From positions 1 through 46,760 of the forward strand of contig CAXBPZ010000006.1 of NCBI GenBank assembly GCA_963977845.1: a stretch of 46,760 nt of DNA, read 5' to 3'. The DNA is from Methylopumilus sp003533095 (lineage in GTDB: Bacteria; Pseudomonadota; Gammaproteobacteria; Burkholderiales; Methylophilaceae). This document shows, one piece after another, positions 15,206 to 25,071 of the stretch (position 1 is its first letter; each line of letters begins with the position of its first letter). Made by a program: the position numbers and the translations under genes. The notes below the pieces were generated by a model. The model saw only the letters and a program-made list of their open reading frames with translations. It searched no databases and was not told the origin of the DNA.

Positions 15206-16877
15206 ATCAAAAAAAATTGATCATACTGCAATAGATGCGCTCGTTAGTTCAGGGATTAACCCTCATTTAGCTAGGTTTTATTCAGCGCGAGGTATTAAGC
15301 ATATTGACGATGTCATACTTTCTATTGAGAAAATTATTCCGCCAGAAACTTTAACAAACAATACATTAATGGCGTCAATCTTAGCGGATGCTATTTTACA
15401 AAAGCAAAAAATTCTTATTATTGGTGATTACGACACGGATGGCGCAACCTCCACTGCTGTGGGTGTAAGAGCGCTTAAGATGATGGGCGCTGATGTCGAT
15501 TATTTGGTACCTAATCGATTTGAATTTGGGTATGGTTTAACACCTGAAATTGTTGATTTAGCCAAAGAAAAAAATCCTAAAATTATTATTACTGTTGACA
15601 ACGGTATTGCAAGTGTTGAAGGTGTAAATCAAGCTAATCAATATGGTATCGATGTCTTAGTTACAGACCACCACCTGCCTGGTGATACATTGCCCCAGGC
15701 TAAATGTATTGTGAATCCTAATCAGCATGGATGTAACTTTCCAAGTAAATATCTATGTGGTGTTGGCGTTATTTTTTATGTGATGTTAGCTTTAAGGGCT
15801 GAACTTCGAAAACGAGATTATTTTAAAGATCATTCAGAACCTAATTTAATGCAGTTAATTGATCTTGTCGCTTTAGGCACAGTGGCAGATTTAGTCCCGT
15901 TGGATCGCAATAATCGTACTTTAGTGGAATATGGTATTCGAAGGATTAGGTCAGGCCAAGCCAATCCAGGCATCCGAGCGCTCATGGCATTAACAAAAAA
16001 AAATCCATCGCAATTTCATACTTCTGATCTTGCCTTTAGTATTGCACCAAGACTCAATGCCGCAGGGAGGTTAGATGATATGACTCTCGGCATTCAATGT
16101 CTTTTATCTGAAAATTATGAAGATGCTCGATTTATTGCATCATCACTCGAAGCCCTAAATCTTAAAAGAAGATCCATTGAATCTGAAATGAAAGATGGCG
16201 CTTCTATTCAATTACATGATGTGAATTGTGAAGCTAAATTTACCATCGCACTTTATGACTCCACTTGGCATCAGGGAGTAATTGGGATTATTGCCTCTCG
16301 TATCAAAGATAAATACCATCGCCCTGTGATTGTATTTGCTAAATCTGATGAAGGTATTCTTAAAGGGTCAGGAAGATCTATTCAGTCACTTCATTTAAGA
16401 GATGCGCTCGATCTTATTTCAAAAAAAGATCCAAATATTCTTATTACATTTGGTGGTCATGCAATGGCTGCGGGACTCACAATAAAAGAAGTAGATTTCG
16501 ATCGGTTTGTTCATTTATTTGAAGAAACAGTGCAAGGTTTAATTACAACTGACGATCTTGAATTCACAGTTGAAGTGGATGATGAGCTTAATTTTTCAGA
16601 AGTGACATATGAAGATGTAGAGCATATAAATGCCCAAGTTTGGGGACAAGGCTTTCCTCTTCCAATCTTTGAAGGCGAGTTTGAAGTCGTAGAGCAAAAA
16701 ATCCTTGCAGATAAGCATTTAAAGTTAAATCTTCTATTACAGAATAAAGTGTTTGAAGCTATTTATTTTAACCGTAGTGAACATCTTCCTCGGAAGATAA
16801 AAGCGATCTATCAGATTGATTCTAATGAGTTTAATGGTAATAAAAAAATTCAAATTCAATTAAGGATGCTTGCTTAA
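15195..16877 (+). CDS. recJ: Single-stranded-DNA-specific exonuclease RecJ
   Basis: RecJ degrades 5'-ended single strands in recombination and mismatch repair. The 560-residue protein has the DHH phosphoesterase motifs: IIGDYDTDGATST (GDYDTDG at 77-83), VDNGIAS, VTDHHLPGD (DHH 158-160), and LVALGTVADLVPL. The DHHA1 domain has FGGHAMAAGL, and an OB-fold C-terminus follows. Length and motif order are typical. It overlaps the upstream gene by 11 bases and is probably translated by coupling. Confidence 0.96.
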   Translation: MLIKSKKIDHTAIDALVSSGINPHLARFYSARGIKHIDDVILSIEKIIPPETLTNNTLMASILADAILQKQKILIIGDYDTDGATSTAVGVRALKMMGADVDYLVPNRFEFGYGLTPEIVDLAKEKNPKIIITVDNGIASVEGVNQANQYGIDVLVTDHHLPGDTLPQAKCIVNPNQHGCNFPSKYLCGVGVIFYVMLALRAELRKRDYFKDHSEPNLMQLIDLVALGTVADLVPLDRNNRTLVEYGIRRIRSGQANPGIRALMALTKKNPSQFHTSDLAFSIAPRLNAAGRLDDMTLGIQCLLSENYEDARFIASSLEALNLKRRSIESEMKDGASIQLHDVNCEAKFTIALYDSTWHQGVIGIIASRIKDKYHRPVIVFAKSDEGILKGSGRSIQSLHLRDALDLISKKDPNILITFGGHAMAAGLTIKEVDFDRFVHLFEETVQGLITTDDLEFTVEVDDELNFSEVTYEDVEHINAQVWGQGFPLPIFEGEFEVVEQKILADKHLKLNLLLQNKVFEAIYFNRSEHLPRKIKAIYQIDSNEFNGNKKIQIQLRMLA

Positions 16878-16892
16878 AGAGGTATCCTTGAA

Positions 16893-16921
16893 TTGCCCAT
16901 CTAGCATCAACAAAGTAAAAT
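16893..16921 (+). promoter_or_regulatory. Predicted promoter of tpiA-secG-nuo
   Basis: TTGCCC (16893-16898) and TAAAAT (16916-16921) are 17 bases apart in the 69-base gap after recJ, about 26 bases ahead of the tpiA ATG. No other promoter candidate was noted between here and nuoN. Confidence 0.5.
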
Positions 16922-16946
16922 TCAACAAACTATTTAAGAGAATGTC

Positions 16947-17699
16947 ATGAGACGTAAAATCGTTGTTGGTAATTGGAAAATGAATGCTTCTTTGGCGACC
17001 AACGAAGAGCTCCTTAAAGCCTTAACAGAAAAAATACCTCATTCAATCCCTGTAGATATTGTGGTGTGTCCTCCTTACCCTTATTTATTTCAAACAGAAT
17101 CCTATCTAAAAAATTCGCCTATTCGTTGGGGTGCGCAGAATGTGGCTAAATTTGAATCAGGCGCTTTCACGGGTGAAGTGAGTGTTTCTATGCTCAAGGA
17201 ATTTGGTGCAAGTTACGTAATTGTTGGGCACTCTGAGAGAAGCACAGCCTATTGTGAGTCAGATGAAAATATTGCCACTAAATTTATGATGGTAAAAAAA
17301 GCAGGAATGACCCCGATTCTATGTGTAGGTGAAACTTTGATTGAGAGAGAAGCCGGCATTATGGAAAAAGTGGTATCTAAGCAGCTTGATACGATTATTA
17401 AAATGTATGGCGAAGAAATATTCGATGATACTGTGATTGCATATGAACCTGTATGGGCAATTGGCACAGATTTGGCAGCTTCTCCTGAGCAAGCGCAAGC
17501 AATGCATCAATTTATTCGTGAGAAATTATCTTCAAATACTAAGGTCGCAAAGAGCCTTAAAATCATCTATGGAGGGAGCGTAAACCCTCAAAATGCGTTA
17601 CAATTATTCTCTATGCCAGACGTAGACGGCGGACTCGTAGGACGAGCTTCACTAAATGCGAGTGATTTTGAGTCTATTTGTCATGCGGCCGAAATATAA
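16947..17699 (+). CDS. tpiA: Triosephosphate isomerase
   Basis: TpiA interconverts dihydroxyacetone phosphate and glyceraldehyde 3-phosphate. The 250-residue barrel shows all catalytic groups: GNWKMN (Asn9, Lys11), VGHSERS (His95), and AYEPVWAIGT (Glu167). The phosphate-binding IIYGGSVNPQN and GGLVGRASL are also present. It is followed closely by secG, the standard proteobacterial order. Confidence 0.97.
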   Translation: MRRKIVVGNWKMNASLATNEELLKALTEKIPHSIPVDIVVCPPYPYLFQTESYLKNSPIRWGAQNVAKFESGAFTGEVSVSMLKEFGASYVIVGHSERSTAYCESDENIATKFMMVKKAGMTPILCVGETLIEREAGIMEKVVSKQLDTIIKMYGEEIFDDTVIAYEPVWAIGTDLAASPEQAQAMHQFIREKLSSNTKVAKSLKIIYGGSVNPQNALQLFSMPDVDGGLVGRASLNASDFESICHAAEI

Positions 17700-17717
17700 A
17701 TCAAAGAAAATAGGATT

Positions 17718-18068
17718 ATGGAAAATTTAGTAACAATTATTCATGTAATTGCATGTTTGGGTGTCATTGGTTTGGTGCTCATGCAGCACGGTAAAGGCGC
17801 TGATATGGGCGCTGCATTTGGAAGTGGCTCATCAGGAAGTTTATTTGGTGTAAGCGGATCATCTAATTTTTTAAGCAGAACAACAGCAATATTTGTATTA
17901 GTCTTTTTTCTGACCAGTATTTCTTTAGCATTTATGGCAGGTCAAAAATCAGGCAATGGAAGTGTGGTGAAAGCAACTGAGTCTTCTGAAATACAGAAAC
18001 CTTCTGAAACTAAAAGTGGCGAAGCTCAGTCGAACTCATCTAGTGGCGCTCAGAATATCCCAAAATAG
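17718..18068 (+). CDS. secG: Protein translocase subunit SecG
   Basis: SecG is the small auxiliary subunit of the SecYEG channel. The 116-residue protein has two membrane helices (about 1-20 and 55-75). The conserved loop between them is HGKGADMGAAFGSGSSGSLFG, followed by FLSRTTAIF. The C-terminal tail is low-complexity Ser/Glu/Gln. It lies between tpiA and a tRNA-Leu, as in many gamma- and betaproteobacteria. Confidence 0.95.
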   Translation: MENLVTIIHVIACLGVIGLVLMQHGKGADMGAAFGSGSSGSLFGVSGSSNFLSRTTAIFVLVFFLTSISLAFMAGQKSGNGSVVKATESSEIQKPSETKSGEAQSNSSSGAQNIPK

Positions 18069-18087
18069 ACACTGTTAAATCTATAAA

Positions 18088-18172
18088 GCCGTCGTGGTGG
18101 AATTGGTAGACACGCTATCTTGAGGGGGTAGTGACGAAAGTCGTGAGAGTTCGAGTCTCTCCGACGGCACCA
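18088..18172 (+). tRNA. tRNA-Leu (GAG)
   Basis: This 85-base class II tRNA has acceptor GCCGTCG/CGACGGC, anticodon stem CTATC/GGTAG with loop containing GAG, a long variable arm, T arm GAGAG-TTCGAGT-CTCTC, and encoded CCA. It sits between secG and nuoA in the same direction, so it is probably cut from a long precursor. Confidence 0.96.
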
Positions 18173-18210
18173 AATTAAGAAAATCATGTGGTATTTTTTA
18201 AGGAATCGTT

Positions 18211-18567
18211 GTGCTGGAAAATTATTTTCCAATTTTATTGTTCATTTGCGTAGGGCTTGCAGTTGGTGCAGGACCCCTTCTCATCGGTAGCATTCTCTCA
18301 CCTAATAAACCTGATAGCGAAAAAAACTCCCCATACGAATGTGGTTTTGAAGCATTTGAAGATGCGCGTATGAAATTTGATGTGCGATATTATCTCGTTG
18401 CCATTCTATTTATTTTATTTGATCTTGAAATAACATTTCTTTTCCCCTGGGCTGTCGTCATTCAAAAAATTGGTATGTTTGGGTTTGTTGCCATGATGAT
18501 CTTTTTGGCCATTTTAGTGGTGGGTTTTATTTACGAATGGATGAAAGGTGCCCTTGATTGGGAATAG
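18211..18567 (+). CDS. nuoA: NADH-quinone oxidoreductase subunit A
   Basis: NuoA is a three-helix membrane subunit of complex I. The 118-residue protein has the conserved loop SEKNSPYECGFEAFEDARMKFDVRYY, with the cysteine of the switchable loop, and FDLEITFLFPWA. It starts with GTG at 18211 behind an AAGGAA ribosome site. It opens the 14-gene nuo operon, whose genes are contiguous or overlapping. Confidence 0.96.
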   Translation: MLENYFPILLFICVGLAVGAGPLLIGSILSPNKPDSEKNSPYECGFEAFEDARMKFDVRYYLVAILFILFDLEITFLFPWAVVIQKIGMFGFVAMMIFLAILVVGFIYEWMKGALDWE

Positions 18568-18570
18568 TAA

Positions 18571-19047
18571 ATGAGTATTGAAGGCATCATGGAAAAAGGA
18601 TTTGTGACGACAAATCTAGACACTCTTATTAATTACACGCGCACAGGCTCTTTGTGGCCTATGACTTTCGGGCTTGCTTGTTGTGCTGTTGAAATGATGC
18701 ATGCAGGCGCATCTCGATACGATTTAGATCGATTCGGTATTGTTTTTAGACCGAGCCCAAGACAATCAGACGTCATGATTGTAGCTGGCACATTAGTCAA
18801 TAAAATGGCACCTGCATTAAGAAAAGTTTATGATCAAATGGCAGAGCCACGTTGGGTGATCTCGATGGGTTCTTGTGCGAATGGTGGTGGTTATTATCAC
18901 TATTCTTATTCAGTCGTTCGTGGTTGTGATCGTATCGTACCTGTAGATGTCTATGTACCCGGTTGCCCACCAACAGCTGAAGCGCTTATGTTTGGAATTA
19001 TTCAGCTTCAAAATAAAATTAAACGTACTAATACGATTGCGCGCTAA
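18571..19047 (+). CDS. nuoB: NADH-quinone oxidoreductase subunit B
   Basis: NuoB carries cluster N2, the last FeS centre before ubiquinone. In the 158-residue protein the ligands are visible: the tandem cysteines in GLACCAVEMMHAG, the cysteine of SMGSCANGGGYYHYS and that of YVPGCPPTAEAL. It follows nuoA by 3 bases. Confidence 0.97.
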   Translation: MSIEGIMEKGFVTTNLDTLINYTRTGSLWPMTFGLACCAVEMMHAGASRYDLDRFGIVFRPSPRQSDVMIVAGTLVNKMAPALRKVYDQMAEPRWVISMGSCANGGGYYHYSYSVVRGCDRIVPVDVYVPGCPPTAEALMFGIIQLQNKIKRTNTIAR

Positions 19048-19050
19048 TTT

Positions 19051-19644
19051 ATGAGCTCAGTCGAAATATTACTTAAAGAAATAAAATCGACTTTTGGTAA
19101 AAAAGTAAGTCACATATCCACCGAACACAATGAACTCACAATTGAAGTAAAAATCGATGACCTTTTATCTATTTTAAAAACTTTAAAAGAACACAAGGTT
19201 TTTGAATTTAAACAATTGATTGATCTCTGCGGAGTTGATTATAAAGATTATGGGGAAGGTACATGGACCAAACCTCGTTTTGCTGTGGTTTATCATTTCT
19301 TATCAATCGAACATAATCACCGAATTCGCGTAAAAACTTTCTCTAAAGAAGAAAATTTTCCATTATTTCCATCAGTGATTGATTTATGGCCAGCTGCTAA
19401 CTGGTATGAACGGGAAGCTTTTGATTTATTTGGTTTCATGTTTACTGATCACCCTGATTTAAGACGCATACTCACAGATTATGGATTTGTAGGCTATCCA
19501 TTCCGCAAAGATTTTCCGATGATAGGTAAAGTTGAAATGCGCTATGACGATGTCCAAAAGCGTGTTGTTTACCAGCCTGTTTCAATTGAGGAAAGAAATA
19601 ACGTGCCACGTATTATTCGTGAAGAGGGTTTCCATAATGGCTGA
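19051..19644 (+). CDS. nuoC: NADH-quinone oxidoreductase subunit C
   Basis: NuoC is the 30-kDa subunit of the peripheral arm and assembles with NuoD and NuoB. The 197-residue protein contains FKQLIDLCGVDY and the family signature WYEREAFDLFGFMFTDHPDLRRILTDYGF, followed by PFRKDFP. It is a separate gene here, not fused to nuoD as in E. coli. Its last 8 bases overlap the nuoD start. Confidence 0.96.
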   Translation: MSSVEILLKEIKSTFGKKVSHISTEHNELTIEVKIDDLLSILKTLKEHKVFEFKQLIDLCGVDYKDYGEGTWTKPRFAVVYHFLSIEHNHRIRVKTFSKEENFPLFPSVIDLWPAANWYEREAFDLFGFMFTDHPDLRRILTDYGFVGYPFRKDFPMIGKVEMRYDDVQKRVVYQPVSIEERNNVPRIIREEGFHNG

Positions 19645-20887
19645 GATTAGAAACTACACGATGAATTTTGGCCCACAACATCCTGCAGCGCATGGAGTAT
19701 TGCGTTTAGTATTAGAACTTGATGGTGAAGTAATTCAGCGCGCAGATCCTCATATTGGACTCCTTCATCGCGGCACAGAAAAGCTCGCTGAAAATAGAAC
19801 CTATTTGCAAACTGTGCCTTATATGGACCGTTTAGACTATGTATCTATGATGGCGAATGAACACGCATATGTGTTAGCCATTGAAAAATTATTGAATATA
19901 GATGTTCCTATTCGCGCTCAATATATTCGTGTGATGTTTGATGAAATTACACGCATCTTAAATCATTTGTTATGGCTTGGAGCGCACGCACTAGATGTTG
20001 GGGCTATGACTGTTTTCTTATACGCATTCCGTGAAAGAGAAGATCTTTTTGATTGCTACGAAGCAGCATCAGGCGCCAGAATGCATGCAGCCTATTATCG
20101 TCCTGGCGGTGTTTATCGTGACCTACCTGATCGCATGCCTCAATATGAATCAAGTTTTAAAAACAAAAAAGAATTAGATGGATTAAATCAAAATCGTAGT
20201 GGATCGCTTTTAGACTTTATAGAGGATTTTGCAAATCGCTTTCCAAAATATGTAGATGAATACGAGACATTATTAACAGACAATCGTATTTGGAAACAGC
20301 GCACAGTCGGTATTGGTGTTGTTGATCCTGATCGCGCTATCGCACTCGGCATGACAGGTCCTATGTTAAGAGGTTCAGGAATTGCATGGGATTTAAGAAA
20401 GAAACAACCTTATGAAGTATATGATCAACTTGATTTTGATATTCCTATAGGTGTGAATGGAGATTGTTACGATCGATATCTTGTTCGCATTGAAGAATTT
20501 AGACAATCGAATCGCATCATTAAACAGTGTGTAGATTGGCTCAGAAAAAATCCAGGTCCAGTCATTAGTGATAATCACAAAGTAGCACCACCGCCGCGAA
20601 CCGCCATGAAAGAAGATATGGAAGCGATGATTCATCACTTTAAATTATTTACAGAAGGTTTCCACATTCCTCCAAGTGAAGCTTATGCAGCAGTGGAACA
20701 TCCTAAAGGTGAGTTTGGGATTTATTTAATTTCGGATGGTGCAAATAAACCTTACCGTCTAAAAATACGTGCGCCAGGCTTCCCACATCTGGCAGCTTTA
20801 GATGAAATGACAAGAGGACATATGATTGCTGACTTGGTTGCCATTATTGGCACTCAAGATATTGTATTTGGTGAGATTGATCGATAA
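19637..20887 (+). CDS. nuoD: NADH-quinone oxidoreductase subunit D
   Basis: NuoD forms the quinone-binding cavity with NuoB. I start it at ATG 19637 (MAEIRNYTMNFGPQHPAAHG), giving 416 residues. A longer in-frame reading from 19532 lies inside nuoC and is not family-like. Landmarks are GPQHPAAHGVLRL, HRGTEKLAENRTYLQTVPYMDRLDYVS, the quinone-site histidine in the N-terminal loop and the C-terminal DIVFGEIDR. Confidence 0.97.
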   Translation: MAEIRNYTMNFGPQHPAAHGVLRLVLELDGEVIQRADPHIGLLHRGTEKLAENRTYLQTVPYMDRLDYVSMMANEHAYVLAIEKLLNIDVPIRAQYIRVMFDEITRILNHLLWLGAHALDVGAMTVFLYAFREREDLFDCYEAASGARMHAAYYRPGGVYRDLPDRMPQYESSFKNKKELDGLNQNRSGSLLDFIEDFANRFPKYVDEYETLLTDNRIWKQRTVGIGVVDPDRAIALGMTGPMLRGSGIAWDLRKKQPYEVYDQLDFDIPIGVNGDCYDRYLVRIEEFRQSNRIIKQCVDWLRKNPGPVISDNHKVAPPPRTAMKEDMEAMIHHFKLFTEGFHIPPSEAYAAVEHPKGEFGIYLISDGANKPYRLKIRAPGFPHLAALDEMTRGHMIADLVAIIGTQDIVFGEIDR

Positions 20888-20889
20888 AA

Positions 20890-21363
20890 ATGATACACGC
20901 TGACGATATTAAATTAATTGATAAAGAATTAAAGAAGTTTCCGGATAATCAAAAACAATCCGCAGTGATTGCTGCTTTACGAATTGTTCAAACACGACAT
21001 GGCTGGCTATCCAATGAAGATATTTCTGATGTTGCACATTATCTCGGTATGCCAGAGATTGCAGTCATGGAAGTTGCAACTTTTTATAACATGTTCAATT
21101 TGGAATCAAAAGGTAAATATCAAATTACCGTATGTACCAATATTTCATGCATGTTAAGAAATTCGGATGAAATTGTGCAGCACTTAGAAAAGAAATTAGG
21201 TATTAGTTTTGGAGAAGTTTCTAAAGATAAAAAATTCTCACTTAAAGAAGGTGAATGCATGGGAGCTTGTGGTGGCGCACCTTTATGCCTCATTAATAAC
21301 CATACCATGCATGAACACTTAACAACCGAAAAAATTGATAAGCTTTTAGCGAGCCTTAAATAA
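20890..21363 (+). CDS. nuoE: NADH-quinone oxidoreductase subunit E
   Basis: This 157-residue subunit of the NADH dehydrogenase module carries a 2Fe-2S cluster (N1a). The four ligand cysteines are in CTNISC and GECMGACG. The helical N-terminus with ALRIVQTRHGWLSNEDI and VMEVATFYNMFN is typical of the 24-kDa family. Confidence 0.96.
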   Translation: MIHADDIKLIDKELKKFPDNQKQSAVIAALRIVQTRHGWLSNEDISDVAHYLGMPEIAVMEVATFYNMFNLESKGKYQITVCTNISCMLRNSDEIVQHLEKKLGISFGEVSKDKKFSLKEGECMGACGGAPLCLINNHTMHEHLTTEKIDKLLASLK

Positions 21364-22683
21364 ATGGTAAAACAAATCGACATCATCAAACCATCAAAAA
21401 TTTTTCCTAATCAAGATTTGGTGTGTTTAAGAACTATGGTGCATGATGATCCAGGCTCTATTGATACTTACCTAAAAATAGGCGGGTATGAACAACTTAA
21501 AAAAATACTTAAAAAGAAAATAAAGCCTGAAGCGATCTTAGCTGAATTAAAGACATCAGGATTAAGAGGTCGTGGTGGCGCAGGATTTCCAACAGCAATT
21601 AAATGGTCGTTCATGTCTCGTGATTATGATGGCATTAAATATCTTGTATGCAATTCAGACGAAGGTGAACCTGGCACATTTAAAGACCGCGATATTCTTC
21701 GGTATAACCCCCATCAACTTATAGAAGGTATGCTCATCGCGGCTTATGTGATGGGTACACGTGTGGGTTATAACTATATTCATGGTGAGATATGGCGTGA
21801 ATATGAACTCTTTGAAGAAGCACTTGATGAAGCAAGAGATCATGGATTTTTAGGTGAAGATATATTGGGATCAGACTTTAGTTTTGATTTGTATGCGGTG
21901 CATGGTTATGGTGCTTACATATGTGGTGAAGAAACAGCACTCATTGAATCGATTGAAGGTAAAAAAGGACAGCCACGTTACAAACCACCATTCCCAGCAA
22001 CTTATGGTATTTACGGTAAACCTACCAACGTAAATAACACAGAAACATTTGCATCTGTGCCATGGATTCTTGAACATGGCGGTCAAGCATTCCAAGATTT
22101 AGGCGTCGAAAATTCAGGTGGTGTTAAATTATTTTCTGTATCAGGCCATGTTGAAAAACCAGGTAATTATGAAATTAAAATGGGTACGCCTTTTAGTGAA
22201 TTATTAAATATGGCCGGTGGTATTTGGCATCGAAGAAAATTAAAGGCAGTTATTCCTGGAGGGCCTTCGACAGCAGTAGTGCCTGCAGCCCTTATTGAAA
22301 ACGCCACTATGGATTATGATGGGCTTCAAAAAATTGGTACCAGTTTAGGTGCAGGCTCTGTAATTATTATGGATGACTCTACTTGTATGGTCAGCGCTTT
22401 AAAACGTCTCTCTTATTTCTTCTATGAAGAATCGTGCGGTCAATGCACACCTTGTCGCGAGGGGACAGGCTGGGTTTATCGAGTCATTAAAAGGATTGTA
22501 GATGGTAAAGGCACCATGGAAGATCTCGATCTTTTAACTGATGTCAGTAAAAAAATTTCCGGCAGAACGATATGCGCTTTGGGCGACGCCGCTGCCACAC
22601 CAGTGTTAAGTTTTATTAAACACTTTAGGCCTGAGTTTGAATATTTTATTCAACACGGCCATTCAATGGTTAAAGCTAAATGA
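21364..22683 (+). CDS. nuoF: NADH-quinone oxidoreductase subunit F
   Basis: NuoF binds NADH and FMN and holds cluster N3. The 439-residue protein has the NADH/FMN glycine-rich loop LRGRGGAGFPTAIKW, CNSDEGEPGTFKDR, YICGEETALIESIEG and the 4Fe-4S ligands in ESCGQCTPCREG plus a downstream cysteine (GRTICALGDA). It starts immediately at the nuoE stop and ends in an ATGA overlap with nuoG. Confidence 0.97.
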   Translation: MVKQIDIIKPSKIFPNQDLVCLRTMVHDDPGSIDTYLKIGGYEQLKKILKKKIKPEAILAELKTSGLRGRGGAGFPTAIKWSFMSRDYDGIKYLVCNSDEGEPGTFKDRDILRYNPHQLIEGMLIAAYVMGTRVGYNYIHGEIWREYELFEEALDEARDHGFLGEDILGSDFSFDLYAVHGYGAYICGEETALIESIEGKKGQPRYKPPFPATYGIYGKPTNVNNTETFASVPWILEHGGQAFQDLGVENSGGVKLFSVSGHVEKPGNYEIKMGTPFSELLNMAGGIWHRRKLKAVIPGGPSTAVVPAALIENATMDYDGLQKIGTSLGAGSVIIMDDSTCMVSALKRLSYFFYEESCGQCTPCREGTGWVYRVIKRIVDGKGTMEDLDLLTDVSKKISGRTICALGDAAATPVLSFIKHFRPEFEYFIQHGHSMVKAK

Positions 22684-25070
22684 AAATTACAATTGAAATT
22701 GATGGCAAAAAAATCGAAGTAGAAAAAAATACGACGATTATTGCTGCTGCAGATAAGGCAGGCATCCCAATTCCTCGTTTTTGTTATCACAAAAAATTAT
22801 CAATTGCTGCCAATTGCCGTATGTGCTTAGTTGATGTAGAAAAATTCAATAAGCCATTGCCTGCGTGTGCTACACAAGTGGCGGATGGTATGAAAGTTTC
22901 AACTACATCTAAAATGGCAACCGAGGCACAGCAAAGTGTCATGGAATTTTTGCTTATCAATCATCCCCTAGATTGTCCTATTTGTGACCAAGGTGGCGAA
23001 TGCGAATTACAAGATACAGCGGTGGCTTTCGGCAGTGGTCAAACAAGATATAAAGAGGAAAAACGAGTCGTATTTAATAAAAATATAGGCCCGCTCATTT
23101 CGACAGACATGACACGATGCATTCAATGCACACGATGTGTAAGATTTTTACAAGAAGTTGGCGGCATGATGGAGCTTGGCATGGTGGGTCGAGGCGAGCA
23201 TTCAGAAATTACTGCTTATGTTGATCGTTCTATTCAGTCTGAACTTTCAGGCAATATTATTGATTTGTGCCCTGTAGGCGCACTCACAAGTAAGCCATTT
23301 AGATATAAAGCGCGCACATGGGAACTCATTAGAAGGCCTACTTTTGCACATCATGATAGTTTGGGCTCACCCCTTGAAGCGCATATTAAACAAAACAAAG
23401 TGATTCGAATGCTTCCTCGTGAAGATGAAGCCATTAATGAATGCTGGATTTCTGATCGAGATCGTTTTTCATATGAAGGTTTAAATAGTGAAGACCGTTT
23501 GCAAGTTCCTATGATTAAGGAAAAAGGACAGTGGAAAGAATCAGATTGGGAAACTGCTTTAACACTTGTTGGTGAAAAACTAAAACATATTATCCATAAT
23601 GATGGTCCGGAAACATTGGGTATGCTCATATCTCCTCAAAGCACAATTGAAGAAGGTATCTTAGCTAAGAAAATAAGTAACACTTTAAAATCACCTCATA
23701 TTGATCATCGTATTCGTCAATCTGATTTTTCATTAGAACATGAAGCTTCCCCATGGCTTGGAAGCCATATTGATACTGTTGGGCAGTTTGATCAATATCT
23801 TTTAATTGGAAGTAATCTAAGAAATGAGCAGCCGCTTCTCGCTTCAAGAATTCGAAAGTCTGTCAATCATGGAGCAAACCTTTTTGTAATTAATTCAATC
23901 GATGCGGATCCTCTGATGGCTGTATCAGAAAAAATGATTCAGGCCTCTCACAAACTTCCTCATGCTCTTGCAAAAGTTTTGAAATCAATGACAGAACTAA
24001 AAGGTGTATTAAAAAAAGATATTAAATTTATTAAAGCTGATATTGAAAAAATTAAAACTGACAAAGTAAGCGATGCAATAGCGAAGCATTTAATGAAAAA
24101 TGTTTTTGCTGCTAAGAAAAATAATACATCAATATTGCTCGGCCAAATTGCTCAAGAACATCCAGATTACTCAACTATTTACAAGCTTGCTTATGAAATT
24201 TCAAAATTATCTCAAGCAAATTTTGGCGTGATGCCTACATATGCAAATAGTGTGGGGCTTCATGCCATTAATGTGCTTCCAGAAAAAGGTGGCTTACATG
24301 CTTACGCGATGTTAGAAAAAAAATTAAAGGCTTATGTTCTTTTAAACATTGAGCCTCAGTTAGATGGATCGAATGCACAATTAATGCAGGATGCAATTCT
24401 TTCTTCAGATTTTACTGTGGCGTTAAGTGCTTACAATTCGAAATACCTTAAAAATGTAGATGTAATTTTACCAGTCTCACCATTCACAGAATCATCCGGC
24501 ACAATGATTAATATGGAAGGCCGCGTTCAAAGTTATACAGCTGTGACTCAATCTTTAGGTCAGTCGAGACCGGCTTGGAAAGTCTTAAGAGTATTAGCTA
24601 ACCACCTAAATTTGAAAGGGTTTGATTACGAATCGAGCTTAGATGTGAAAGAAGCACATATAAAATCGAAAAATCAATTCCTAACAAAAGAACTTTCTAA
24701 TTCAATTGAGATTAAAAGTGATTATCAAATACGTATCACTAAGCCTAAACAATTTTCTCGCATTGGCGAGTTGCATCAATATTGTGTAGATTCTGTTGTC
24801 AGACGTGCTCCGTCTCTTCAAATAGCAATTCAAAAATCAAAAGCATTTGCGAAATTAAATCCTCTAGAGATGAAATCATTGAAACTTAAAACTAATGACA
24901 AAATTAAAGTCACACAGGGCAAGCAATCGACAAATCTTATTGTGATTGAAGATGTAAGCATTCCAGAAGGATCTATATACATACCAAGTGGTATTGATGA
25001 AACGGCACACCTGTCTGATATTTATGGTGATTGTACCGTTAAAAAAATAACTTCAAGGAGTGCATCTTAA
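22680..25070 (+). CDS. nuoG: NADH-quinone oxidoreductase subunit G
   Basis: This is the largest peripheral-arm subunit (796 residues) and carries several FeS clusters. The N-terminal 2Fe-2S ferredoxin domain has ligands in RFCYHKKL, NCRMCLVD and ACATQV. Next come the HPLDCPICDQGGECELQD segment (N5 region, His plus three Cys) and the N4 ligands TRCIQCTRCVRF with DLCPVGAL. The remainder is a molybdopterin-oxidoreductase-like fold with no molybdenum cofactor role. I did not see the extra CxxCxxxC motif of cluster N7 found in some bacteria. The C-terminal third is lysine-rich and less conserved. Confidence 0.96.
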   Translation: MKITIEIDGKKIEVEKNTTIIAAADKAGIPIPRFCYHKKLSIAANCRMCLVDVEKFNKPLPACATQVADGMKVSTTSKMATEAQQSVMEFLLINHPLDCPICDQGGECELQDTAVAFGSGQTRYKEEKRVVFNKNIGPLISTDMTRCIQCTRCVRFLQEVGGMMELGMVGRGEHSEITAYVDRSIQSELSGNIIDLCPVGALTSKPFRYKARTWELIRRPTFAHHDSLGSPLEAHIKQNKVIRMLPREDEAINECWISDRDRFSYEGLNSEDRLQVPMIKEKGQWKESDWETALTLVGEKLKHIIHNDGPETLGMLISPQSTIEEGILAKKISNTLKSPHIDHRIRQSDFSLEHEASPWLGSHIDTVGQFDQYLLIGSNLRNEQPLLASRIRKSVNHGANLFVINSIDADPLMAVSEKMIQASHKLPHALAKVLKSMTELKGVLKKDIKFIKADIEKIKTDKVSDAIAKHLMKNVFAAKKNNTSILLGQIAQEHPDYSTIYKLAYEISKLSQANFGVMPTYANSVGLHAINVLPEKGGLHAYAMLEKKLKAYVLLNIEPQLDGSNAQLMQDAILSSDFTVALSAYNSKYLKNVDVILPVSPFTESSGTMINMEGRVQSYTAVTQSLGQSRPAWKVLRVLANHLNLKGFDYESSLDVKEAHIKSKNQFLTKELSNSIEIKSDYQIRITKPKQFSRIGELHQYCVDSVVRRAPSLQIAIQKSKAFAKLNPLEMKSLKLKTNDKIKVTQGKQSTNLIVIEDVSIPEGSIYIPSGIDETAHLSDIYGDCTVKKITSRSAS

Positions 25071-25071
25071 G

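Noticed and set aside
18050..18232. A 60-codon minus-strand open frame
   Set aside because: It is antisense to tRNA-Leu(GAG) and the secG end; its RRRDSNSH-type peptide is the usual artefact of reading a tRNA backwards.
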